A DNA stretch of 64,000 nucleotides from SIG603 sp964370775. GTDB taxonomy: Bacteria; Bacillota; Clostridia; Oscillospirales; Acutalibacteraceae. A program made the translations under genes and the position numbers. Numbering within the stretch: the stretch's first letter is position 1; each line of letters starts with the position of its first letter. Below are positions 26,476 to 35,446 of this stretch, piece after piece. A model generated the notes under the pieces. The model saw nothing but the letters and a program-made list of their open reading frames with translations, was not told the DNA's origin and did not search any database. The stretch lies in contig CAYJKT010000002.1 of assembly GCA_964370775.1 (NCBI GenBank), forward strand, positions 62,001-126,000, read 5' to 3'.

Positions 26476-27369
26476 ATGCAAAGCTTAGTGCTTGATATAC
26501 AAAGAGGCAGTATTCATGACGGCCCTGGAATTAGAACAAGTGTTTTTCTAAAAGGGTGTCCGTTAAGATGTTTGTGGTGCCATAACCCAGAGTCACAAAA
26601 GTTTAGTAAAGAACTTTCTTTTCTAAAAACAAAATGCACTGAATGTAGAGCGTGTGAAGAAGTTTGCCCAAACGGTGTGCATGATTTCTCTAACGGACAC
26701 CAAATAAGCAGAGAAAAATGCGTTATGTGTGGATTGTGCACAGACGAATGTTTAGGTGATGCACTTTCTATTTTAGGTAAAGAGATGTCGGTAGACAAAG
26801 TTGTAGACATTATTTTAAAAGACAAACCTTTTTATGATAAATCAGGTGGTGGAATGACTCTTTCTGGTGGAGAAATGTTGCTTCACAAAGAGTTTTCAGT
26901 TGAACTTTTGAAAAAATGTAAGGAAAACATTATTCATACATGTGTTGAAACCAGTGGCTATGACCCAGTGAACACATTGCAGTTAGTATTGGAATACACT
27001 GATATTTTTTACTTTGATTGGAAAATAACAGAAGAAAATGCTATCACAAATATCGGAGTGTCGACAGATAAAATAGTAAGCTCACTTGAATTTTTGATGA
27101 ATAATAATGCAAATGTTTTACTAAGATGCCCGATTATCCCAGATATTAATGATAACAAGGAGCATTTTGATAGTATTATCGCATTACTTGATAAATACGA
27201 CAATTTGCTAGGTGCTGAGATTTTACCTTATCATAATTTCGGTGTGGTTAAAGGGTGCAATGTTGGTAAAGAAGAAATACGATTCAGAGTGCCAACTGAT
27301 GAAGAAAAAAATAGTTGGAAAGATTACTTTGCAAGTAAAAACATCAATAAAATAATCATATCTAAATAA
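26476..27369 (+). CDS. Glycyl radical enzyme activase (radical SAM, PflA type)
   Basis: 297 residues from ATG 26476, with AAGGAG at 26464-26469 overlapping the stop of the enzyme gene; an in-frame ATG at 26440 lies inside the enzyme gene and lacks such a site. The radical SAM cysteines are in FLKGCPLRCLWCHNPES (CxxxCxxC). Two extra 4Fe-4S motifs follow, CTECRACEEVC and CVMCGLCTDEC, the ferredoxin-like insert found in activases of dehydratase-type glycyl radical enzymes. It uses S-adenosylmethionine to place the glycyl radical on its partner. Confidence 0.93.
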   Translation: MQSLVLDIQRGSIHDGPGIRTSVFLKGCPLRCLWCHNPESQKFSKELSFLKTKCTECRACEEVCPNGVHDFSNGHQISREKCVMCGLCTDECLGDALSILGKEMSVDKVVDIILKDKPFYDKSGGGMTLSGGEMLLHKEFSVELLKKCKENIIHTCVETSGYDPVNTLQLVLEYTDIFYFDWKITEENAITNIGVSTDKIVSSLEFLMNNNANVLLRCPIIPDINDNKEHFDSIIALLDKYDNLLGAEILPYHNFGVVKGCNVGKEEIRFRVPTDEEKNSWKDYFASKNINKIIISK

Positions 27370-27420
27370 ATATGAATTACTCCTACAAAATGCAGATAAT
27401 AATATGGATTCAAACAGAAT

Positions 27421-27437
27421 AGCTTAAGAAGCTTTTT
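27421..27437 (+). terminator. Weak terminator-like hairpin after the activase
   Basis: AGCTT-AAG-AAGCT followed by TTTT; the stem is only five pairs. The rest of 27370-27505 shows no gene. Confidence 0.35.
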
Positions 27438-27505
27438 CTGATAAGGTGAGGGTAGTATACAATATTTAAACTACTACGAGCTCAAACCCTATTTTTAAAT
27501 CAAAC

Positions 27506-27612
27506 GACATCCAAACCTGTGATACCTTCTATGATATGTAAGCATTTGGATGTCATAAAGAAAAACCATCAAAAAACTACCCTATAAAGGCTGTTTTTGA
27601 TGGTTTTTCTTT
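27506..27612. repeat. Intergenic repeat, copy 2, with nested inverted repeat and bidirectional terminator
   Basis: Contains CTGTGATACCTTCTAT (27517) and the hairpin CCATCAAAAA / TTTTTGATGG (27566-27603) shared with the copy at 5983-6060. Here the conserved leader is also enclosed by the perfect 10-bp inverted repeat GACATCCAAA (27506) / TTTGGATGTC (27545). T runs flank the hairpin on both strands, so it can terminate in both directions. Confidence 0.7.
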
Positions 27613-27859
27613 ATATTAGAGGTTCGACACTGTCTACATGTAAATATGTTACGCCTGTCCAAACTTTACCATGAGAGTCTAAGCTTGACTGACCGTAAGT
27701 TGCATAAGTCCCAACAACGTTATTTGTCGCATTAATTTGAGAAAAAGTTGTGTTATCAGTTTTTGTTTTTGGTGATAATAATGATTTTTTAATTCTATCT
27801 TCAATATATATTTGTGCTTTTGTAGAATTATAGAATAACGTGTAATGATAGTATTTATT
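27611..27859 (-). pseudogene. 5'-truncated gene remnant, unknown protein
   Basis: An open minus-strand frame of 82 codons ends at a stop at 27611 but has no ATG, GTG or TTG start with a ribosome site; a stop lies just upstream at 27860. The peptide looks like a real protein C-terminus: IYIEDRIKKSLLSPKTK, then INATNNVVGTYATYGQSSLD and SHGKVWTGVTYLHVDSVEPL. It has normal amino-acid balance with glycine, tyrosine, tryptophan and histidine. I do not recognise the family. The shadow ORF in another minus frame (27679-27879) looks less protein-like. Confidence 0.4.
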
Positions 27860-27929
27860 TTAGTATAAAATAGTAGCATAATTATAGCGTATAGTTATAG
27901 ATACGCAATGCAATATAGGAGGAAGTTTA

Positions 27930-30900
27930 ATGAAGAAAAACAACAGAATTCGTAAAGTCGCTAGCTTGTTTTTGGCAACCAGCATGTTATTAGGGCAAAT
28001 ATCATTTGGTTCAACAGTGAACGTTTATGCTAATGACTTACCTGAAGTGAATTCGTCTGCAAGAAATGTACCTAGTTTCACAAATCCTGTAGCTGGGCTT
28101 ACAATTCAAGAAGGTGCTTATGGTGATACGCACCTTATGACACAATCAGAATATGAAGAAACGCTAAATCTTGATAAAGAGTTTACTTTGAAGGGTTATG
28201 AGGTTGGTATACCGATAACTCCTGCAAAAATAAAAGATAGAGCTAGTTTAAATTACAGTTTAGATGGATATTTTAGAACTGACGACTTTGTTGGTGGCTA
28301 TGAGGGTACCTTTGAATATTTAGATGAAGTTACTACTATAATAGGTAGCTACTCCTATGTTTCATTTAGGTTTGATTTAGTAGACGAATTAAATCCGTAT
28401 CGTAGCACAGATGAGTCTGTGGTAAATGCATGGAATACACTTACCTCTAACGCTTCTAACCAACAGATTGAGTTAAATATTAGAGCCGATGTTAGATCTG
28501 ACCTGAAAACGGGAAAAAAATTTGTTGGATTTTCTATTACTTCGGGCTCAGAATATGTCAAAGCACCAAGCGATGGCAGACATTCATTAAAATTAGAAAC
28601 CCCTGTTTCTTACGATATGTCATTTAAGATGAGTAATAATAGTTGGGAACCTAATAAAAGTGTTTCAAATATCAACGTAAACACTATAGATCAATATGTG
28701 CCTGTAATACATAGTGTTGAAAAAAGAAATAACTATTTATTCATAGAATTTAATGAACCATTGCGTGTTTCTAATCAAGAAGATTACAACGAGCTTATGG
28801 ATAACTATACTGCTACTGTAAATTTAAGTGATGGCACAACAACTACTGCTGAATTTGTCGGAGTTGAAGACGACGATAAAACACTTGTTATGCACGTAGA
28901 GATGAATGGCAAATACCATGATAACGTTGATGTTACTTTAAATAGTATAGACTTTAAAAACTCTAGCTCTAATTCTAGATATTATCCAGACTTATACGCA
29001 TTTAACTCAGAGGGTGATATTGAAAAAAACTCTCGTTATAATGGTCTTATAAAGTTAGATTCTAATACTATGCATACCCTAGGATTAAGTACTACTGGAT
29101 TTTATCCGTTCTGTGACTATGCAGGTAATATGCTTGAAACTTACGATTTAACTGCATATAACTTGGATATGACTAACACTTCACCTGTTGTATCTGATAT
29201 AGAAATTAAGACTAGCATGTCAAGCGTTGTTAATGAAAAATCTCCTGATGAGTGGGACGCAGATATTAACCGTGAAGATTTCTTTGCAGGTGTGGGAGAT
29301 ACTATTACTATCACAGCAGAAGTAGAAGGACAAGATGGTACTGCAAGATTAATGGAAGTGGCGACAAAAGATAGTCACAATTTATCTGGCTTAGTTCTTG
29401 AACTTAACGTAAAAGACGAAAATGGCAACAACATAAAATTACCTGTTGAAAGTGTTACAAATTCTATACAAGAAGCAAATCACCCATCTACAGGTGTGCT
29501 TGTTTTTGAAACATTAGTCATTGAAAAAGGTATGTATTTAGAAAACAATGAACATGTTACACCTTTAAATTTAGTTGTAGAGAGCATAAATGGCTCTACT
29601 GGTATATATGATATTTTTGGTAATCCGATAACAACACAAAATGTTGAGGCTATAGTACCAAAACAAAAAGCTTTTGTAGATGCATCAGCGCCTACTGTTT
29701 CTGCTGATGTAGTGGCTGACGGAGAAGCACAAAAGATAATATTTGAAATCAAGGACGGCGATAGTGGTTCGTTCGTATCTGGTTTGCAAGGCAAAAGTGC
29801 TACAATAAGCTTGTTTGGTAATAGCTTTATTGCAAATGAGAGACAAAATATTGAGTATGAATACTCATTAGACGGTACTACATATCACACTGCACTTCTA
29901 ACACAAGACGGAGAAACATCAACTAAATTCTCTGTAGAATTAACTGAGTTATTTGGTCAAACAATTGAAGTGTATGTAAAAACACCAGACACCGACGATT
30001 TAGTTTTAAAAGATGTTAAGGCAAGAGTAAGCGTGGAAGACATTGCGTCAAACACCGCTATTCATGATGAACCATTGACTGCTATTAATATTGACAGAAG
30101 TAAACCAGAGATAGTTTTACAGTCATCTAACATTACATATTCAGATGCTGGAGCTAAAGTTACAACAGTATTCGGAGTAGCAGATACTAGTGAAGTTACT
30201 GCTAAATACCAATTTGATTTTGAAGATGAAGTTGATGTTGAAGTAGTTGACGGTACTGTAACGGTTATAAAAAATGTAGAATCAGGTGACGATTATTCTG
30301 AAAACTTGACAGTAACAGTAACAGATAATAAAGGTAATTCAGAAACTTTAACACACGTTGTTAGCGTAAATACAGAATTAGTAAGCACAAAATATAGTAT
30401 TGGTGCTAACCTTTTGGTGCCAAATGCAAGCCCTGATATTACTGTTAGCTCACCAACTGCAAAAGAAGATGGCAGTAACGCATATACTAAAGTTACTATC
30501 ACTAAAAACGGCAACACATATACACAAGTTATTTCAAGTGCAGAAGAAGTAACAGATAGAAATATATTTGATTTTACGCAAGGTACATGGTATCAAACAA
30601 CAGATGATGTAGCAAACTATACAACTGTTAATGTAGTAGATATGAGTACTATAGCCAATTCGCTTTATGGAGTTGTGAATGTTACTTTAGAGAGTTCCTA
30701 TGAAGATTTAACTCCAAAATTAAATGGTACATTACCAGATACAACTATAGATACTGGATACAATAAAACAGAAATTGGTAGTGTATATTATGCACCAGCG
30801 GTTGAAGCGTATGAAGTGACAAACAAAAGAGTATATTTATATGAAGATGATAATTCCCAAGCTACAGCTACTATGGTACATGATCAAACATTGTATGGTA

Positions 30901-33900
30901 TGAGGTATGAGTTTAATATCAGCAACAAGTTAGCCGGTGAATATGGAACTTCTGATATTGATATTGACAATAGCTTTATAACAATAAGTGACCCAAATGG
31001 AAATGTTGTAGCAAAAAAAGCTTTAGCTAACAGTTCTGCACAAGTTATGGCATTGCCAAATATAGATTATATTTCTGGTGAGTATACAGCTAGTGTAACG
31101 ATAACACAAAAGAGTGGTATCTCACAAACATTTGACTTGATGGGATTGTTTGTAGATAACGCAAAAATTACTCATACTGGTTTATATTATTATGCAGATT
31201 ATATTACATCGCCAACAGGTGGTTCTATTGATTATGTGACTAAGTATGAACAAGATAGAGATATTTCTGTTGATAGTGTTTTTTACTTTGATTCAGAAGG
31301 CAAAAGATATCAGGCAGGATATTATGAGGGTGTTGTAGAGGATACTGTACCTGTAAAGTACTACTATGAAACAAACCCTGACATTTCATCCGACTTCTTT
31401 CTTGGAACTACACAACACCCTGTGACTGTAAATGGTGAGAGCGTTGGAGAAATTAAAGACGTAATTATTTGGGTAGAAGAAGCTCAAAAATTTAGTTACC
31501 GAGATGCTAGTAGGATGGATGATTATCGTATAAAGAACTTTGAAGGATATTATGGTTATGTAGCTAATTTAGTTTATCCTTTTGGTTCTTCATACAATCA
31601 GTTAGGTTTTAAATCTACAGGTGAAAATACTGTTTACTATCAAATAGAACTTACAAACGGAAATCTTTCACCAGTGCAATCATTTACAATAAACATGGTA
31701 AATGACCCAGAAGTAGTTACAGCAGATGTTAATTATGATATAAAAGATTATTATACTACAACTGATGGTGAAAAACTAATTGCATCAGTTGATGTTAGCC
31801 TTAGTAATGTAAAATCTATTTTTGGTGGCGATGTAACTGTTACAAGAATGTCTAGGGAATATGATGAAGTTAGTGAAAGTTATAGTAAAACCGGTGAATT
31901 TGTTGAACTACCTTATAATGGTGAAAAAATAAACCTGAATTATGAAAAACATGAATATAACTTTATTGATACACAAGAAAGAAAAGAAGATCCTTATTAT
32001 GACTACGCATATACAAAAGAATACTTTATTTTAACCGATGAATTCGGAAACTCTGCTGAAATCACTCCGTTTTTCGGTAATGAAATATCATCAGCTATTG
32101 TACAAGCAACAGAGTATAACATGCTTGCAAAAACATATTTATTTAATGAATTTACTTTAAATGGAAGATGGTATAGTAGTGGCTCTAATTATGAAAACTC
32201 ATTTGTTGAGCTTGCGATAGATCATGACGGAGAGGGTGTTGCACAAGGCGTATCAGATATATCAGTAATTGATTTTAATAGATCAACTATTCAACTAGAA
32301 TACTCAGATGGTACATTAAGTGATAAAATTGATGTGTTTATAGATAACCCTGTGTTTAATGATTACACTGGATATGTAGGGGCAGAATGGAGCGACCCAT
32401 TAGGTACAGCGATTGATAGCAACACTATTAATTTTAAATTTGCAAACCCTATAGACCCGAATAAAGCTGGAGAAATTTACGCAGAAAACATAATACTAAA
32501 TGCTGTAAGTGAAATTGGGGTAGAAGAAGATTTTTATATATCCTACAAAGATTATGTGAATGAAGGATACTCATATCCTACATATCAATCACACATACTT
32601 ACAGATGATTCACAAGATACATCTGACGAAAACTTAGCATTGGCAGACGCTGATAATAAAATTTATTTCAACACTTATGCTTATATCGATAAAGGTGACG
32701 CATTCGATTACTACCAAATGCCAACAGATATGAACGCACATCTTGTTGATATTAAAGCTACTGATGCTTATGGCAATTCTCATGTATTTGATGCGAAAAC
32801 AAATGAAAACGAGGGTGCGCCTACAGTAACAAGTATAGTTGGTTCAACACAACAAAACACTGTTAGCCGTGCTATAACAAAAGAACCTTTAACTCTAGTG
32901 CTCACAGGAGATAGCAATTTAACTGTTTCTGGTGGCGATGATGATTACCCAGATTACGATGAAAAAATTTCAATAGACAATAACGGCACTAAAAAAGTAA
33001 CTGTTACTCTTAACTATGACACTGAAATTACAGTAAAAGATTCAAGCGGTAACTCATATTTCTATGATGTTAAAAACTTTGACTTGGATGAAATAAAGTA
33101 TGAAGAAGAAAAAGAAATTGTACCTTCTGTAGAGTTTACTGATAAAAATGGTAAAGTTATTGAAATTGGCGAAGAGCAAATCATAGATGGCGAGGTTACA
33201 GCAAATCTTTACATTGCAAATCCTAATGGTTCTGTTAAAGAATACTTAGTTGATAGCAATGGTGATGAAATTACCTACACTTTTGACCCAAAAGATGCAA
33301 ATTTCACTTATGATTATAGTATAAAAGGTGGAACTTATTTTGACTCATTTAACGCTACTGGTAAAGATTTTAGCTTTAATTTAAGCAGAGATTATAATAT
33401 TAAGCTAAGAATTACAGACGTTACAGCGCCAAGTGTGCAAATTACAGTAGATGCATCAAACGGAGTGCAAACTGCAACAATTGACAGAATTTATAGCTAT
33501 GTTCCTGAAAACCCAGAAGCTTCTCACCCTGAATTACCTAAAGCTCCTAGTGGAACTACAGTATATGATGATATTGCACAATTTACTGGCGATTTAGGAT
33601 ATGCACCTACCTTTATTCTAAACTACGAAATAGCTGATAGAATTGAAACAGAAATATACATTAAACAAGGTACATTAGATGCAGTACCAGCAGACACTAC
33701 ATCTGATACTATCGATGGAGTGGAGTTAAACTTGCTAGGAAGCAACATAGAAATTACTAAGTCAGCAGAGTTCACTATTTTTATAACTGATGATAACGGT
33801 AATACTTCTATAATTCCAATTAGCGTAACTATGACAGACAAACCAGATTTTGATCCTATTATCGAAGAGGTAGATAACGGAGATTACGTTAGAGTTTATG

Positions 33901-35438
33901 TTAGCGAAGACAACCTAGCTGTTGATAGCATAAGGATTGTAAGCCTAAGTGCAAAGGTAGAAACAGCAACTGGTGAACACAAAGGTAAAGCGTATATAGA
34001 CCTTACTACTAATGAAATACATTTAATTCAGTATAACTACATTATGAACGGATTAGCGTACTCAGGTTATAAAGAAATTACGACTAATGGTATTATAGGC
34101 GACACTGCCCTTGCGATTGTAGGAAATATATTATGGTCTAGCAACAGTAAAGGTTCTACAAACACTGATGTTACAGCGATTTATACATTAAATAAAGATA
34201 TTGTAGCTATTGATGCTACTGAGGCTGTTAAAACAGAGGTAGAAAGTGGAAACCTAGAATTTACTGCAAGAGACGACAAATTCACCTTGGTTTATAAAAA
34301 TAATGTTAAAACTCCTCACAGAATAGAACTGACAGCAGCTGACGGAACAACATTGATTATAAACACTGAGGCAGTGGAGAATATAACAAAGACTGCACCT
34401 ACAATTACTCATACAGAAACCCTAGCTGAAGACGGAAGTTATATGAATATCAAATTCACGTCAACTATAGATGTCAACTTTAAAGAAGGTGGCGCTAGTG
34501 GAAGAACATTTAATAAGAAAATCTATGAGAATGGTGAGTATGAATTTAACTTTACAGATGCTGCTGGAAACACTGCTACTGAAAACATCACTATAAATAG
34601 TATTGTATCAGAAGATTTACAAATGACTTTTGCATTATCACAATCAGGCGAGTTTACAGAAGATGCGAATAGCTTTGATTTATCAGTTGGCGATGTAATT
34701 TGGGTGAAAGTTAACAGAGCAAGCACAGTTACATTAAATAGTGAAGAAAAATCTGTTGTTGCAAATACAGCTACAAGCTTTACGGTTAGCGATCCAAACG
34801 ATGGCTATACACCGTCTATCTCAGCAGTAGATACTTATGGTAATAGAGATTACTTTATTTTCAGAAATGTAAAAACAGTAGACGTAATAGCTCCTAAAAT
34901 TATCATTAGAGAAAACGAAATTTTCGCAAGATTAAGCGATACAAAAGCTGAAATAGAAAGCGATTTAACACGTAATGCGATTGTTGTAGATAATGAAGAT
35001 AGCTCGAAAGTTGTTTTAACATTTGATTTTGACATGAGAACTACAGCTGGAACAGAAAATGTAACTTATATCGCAACAGACCCTGCCGGAAACACTAAAA
35101 CAGAAACAATGAAGTTACGATTTGTTTCCGATGATGAACCACAACCAACAGTTAACGACGAATTTGTTGAAAGAAATGGTGTGGTGACTGTTACTATCGG
35201 TGAACATGAACTTATTGCTAACTTACCTAAACTAAATGGTGCGTATGAAGAATATACAGTGCTTTTAGAAAAAGGTATTAAAACAGTAGCACAGTTAAAA
35301 ATAGGTTCTACTGTATTAGAAGCAAATAACAACACAAATAGTCCGATAGACCTTGAATTTGAAGAAACTGGTTACTACACAGTTTGCATTAAAACACAAG
35401 GTAGAGACTACTATAGTTTCATTGTATATGTAGAGTGA
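27930..35438 (+). CDS. Giant secreted surface protein with Ig-like repeats (2502 residues)
   Basis: It starts with AGGAGG and a Sec signal peptide (about 1-34: basic KKNNRIRKV, hydrophobic core, cleavage near VYA-ND). The mature protein is almost wholly beta-rich, acidic and rich in T, S, D, N and V. Ig-like module borders repeat: DASAPTVSADV, IDRSKPEIVLQ, DVTAPSVQITV and DVIAPKIIIRE at module starts and D-x-x-GN (DNKGNSETL, DEFGNSAEI, DDNGNTSII, DAAGNTATE, DPAGNTKTE) near module ends. No catalytic domain, LPXTG-type motif, SLH domain or C-terminal membrane segment is visible, so retention on the cell may depend on a partner. It is followed after 8 bases by a second giant gene with a wall-sorting signal. 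Role as adhesin, glycan-binding layer or fibre is unresolved. Confidence 0.88.
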   Translation: MKKNNRIRKVASLFLATSMLLGQISFGSTVNVYANDLPEVNSSARNVPSFTNPVAGLTIQEGAYGDTHLMTQSEYEETLNLDKEFTLKGYEVGIPITPAKIKDRASLNYSLDGYFRTDDFVGGYEGTFEYLDEVTTIIGSYSYVSFRFDLVDELNPYRSTDESVVNAWNTLTSNASNQQIELNIRADVRSDLKTGKKFVGFSITSGSEYVKAPSDGRHSLKLETPVSYDMSFKMSNNSWEPNKSVSNINVNTIDQYVPVIHSVEKRNNYLFIEFNEPLRVSNQEDYNELMDNYTATVNLSDGTTTTAEFVGVEDDDKTLVMHVEMNGKYHDNVDVTLNSIDFKNSSSNSRYYPDLYAFNSEGDIEKNSRYNGLIKLDSNTMHTLGLSTTGFYPFCDYAGNMLETYDLTAYNLDMTNTSPVVSDIEIKTSMSSVVNEKSPDEWDADINREDFFAGVGDTITITAEVEGQDGTARLMEVATKDSHNLSGLVLELNVKDENGNNIKLPVESVTNSIQEANHPSTGVLVFETLVIEKGMYLENNEHVTPLNLVVESINGSTGIYDIFGNPITTQNVEAIVPKQKAFVDASAPTVSADVVADGEAQKIIFEIKDGDSGSFVSGLQGKSATISLFGNSFIANERQNIEYEYSLDGTTYHTALLTQDGETSTKFSVELTELFGQTIEVYVKTPDTDDLVLKDVKARVSVEDIASNTAIHDEPLTAINIDRSKPEIVLQSSNITYSDAGAKVTTVFGVADTSEVTAKYQFDFEDEVDVEVVDGTVTVIKNVESGDDYSENLTVTVTDNKGNSETLTHVVSVNTELVSTKYSIGANLLVPNASPDITVSSPTAKEDGSNAYTKVTITKNGNTYTQVISSAEEVTDRNIFDFTQGTWYQTTDDVANYTTVNVVDMSTIANSLYGVVNVTLESSYEDLTPKLNGTLPDTTIDTGYNKTEIGSVYYAPAVEAYEVTNKRVYLYEDDNSQATATMVHDQTLYGMRYEFNISNKLAGEYGTSDIDIDNSFITISDPNGNVVAKKALANSSAQVMALPNIDYISGEYTASVTITQKSGISQTFDLMGLFVDNAKITHTGLYYYADYITSPTGGSIDYVTKYEQDRDISVDSVFYFDSEGKRYQAGYYEGVVEDTVPVKYYYETNPDISSDFFLGTTQHPVTVNGESVGEIKDVIIWVEEAQKFSYRDASRMDDYRIKNFEGYYGYVANLVYPFGSSYNQLGFKSTGENTVYYQIELTNGNLSPVQSFTINMVNDPEVVTADVNYDIKDYYTTTDGEKLIASVDVSLSNVKSIFGGDVTVTRMSREYDEVSESYSKTGEFVELPYNGEKINLNYEKHEYNFIDTQERKEDPYYDYAYTKEYFILTDEFGNSAEITPFFGNEISSAIVQATEYNMLAKTYLFNEFTLNGRWYSSGSNYENSFVELAIDHDGEGVAQGVSDISVIDFNRSTIQLEYSDGTLSDKIDVFIDNPVFNDYTGYVGAEWSDPLGTAIDSNTINFKFANPIDPNKAGEIYAENIILNAVSEIGVEEDFYISYKDYVNEGYSYPTYQSHILTDDSQDTSDENLALADADNKIYFNTYAYIDKGDAFDYYQMPTDMNAHLVDIKATDAYGNSHVFDAKTNENEGAPTVTSIVGSTQQNTVSRAITKEPLTLVLTGDSNLTVSGGDDDYPDYDEKISIDNNGTKKVTVTLNYDTEITVKDSSGNSYFYDVKNFDLDEIKYEEEKEIVPSVEFTDKNGKVIEIGEEQIIDGEVTANLYIANPNGSVKEYLVDSNGDEITYTFDPKDANFTYDYSIKGGTYFDSFNATGKDFSFNLSRDYNIKLRITDVTAPSVQITVDASNGVQTATIDRIYSYVPENPEASHPELPKAPSGTTVYDDIAQFTGDLGYAPTFILNYEIADRIETEIYIKQGTLDAVPADTTSDTIDGVELNLLGSNIEITKSAEFTIFITDDNGNTSIIPISVTMTDKPDFDPIIEEVDNGDYVRVYVSEDNLAVDSIRIVSLSAKVETATGEHKGKAYIDLTTNEIHLIQYNYIMNGLAYSGYKEITTNGIIGDTALAIVGNILWSSNSKGSTNTDVTAIYTLNKDIVAIDATEAVKTEVESGNLEFTARDDKFTLVYKNNVKTPHRIELTAADGTTLIINTEAVENITKTAPTITHTETLAEDGSYMNIKFTSTIDVNFKEGGASGRTFNKKIYENGEYEFNFTDAAGNTATENITINSIVSEDLQMTFALSQSGEFTEDANSFDLSVGDVIWVKVNRASTVTLNSEEKSVVANTATSFTVSDPNDGYTPSISAVDTYGNRDYFIFRNVKTVDVIAPKIIIRENEIFARLSDTKAEIESDLTRNAIVVDNEDSSKVVLTFDFDMRTTAGTENVTYIATDPAGNTKTETMKLRFVSDDEPQPTVNDEFVERNGVVTVTIGEHELIANLPKLNGAYEEYTVLLEKGIKTVAQLKIGSTVLEANNNTNSPIDLEFEETGYYTVCIKTQGRDYYSFIVYVE

Positions 35439-35446
35439 GGAGAATT

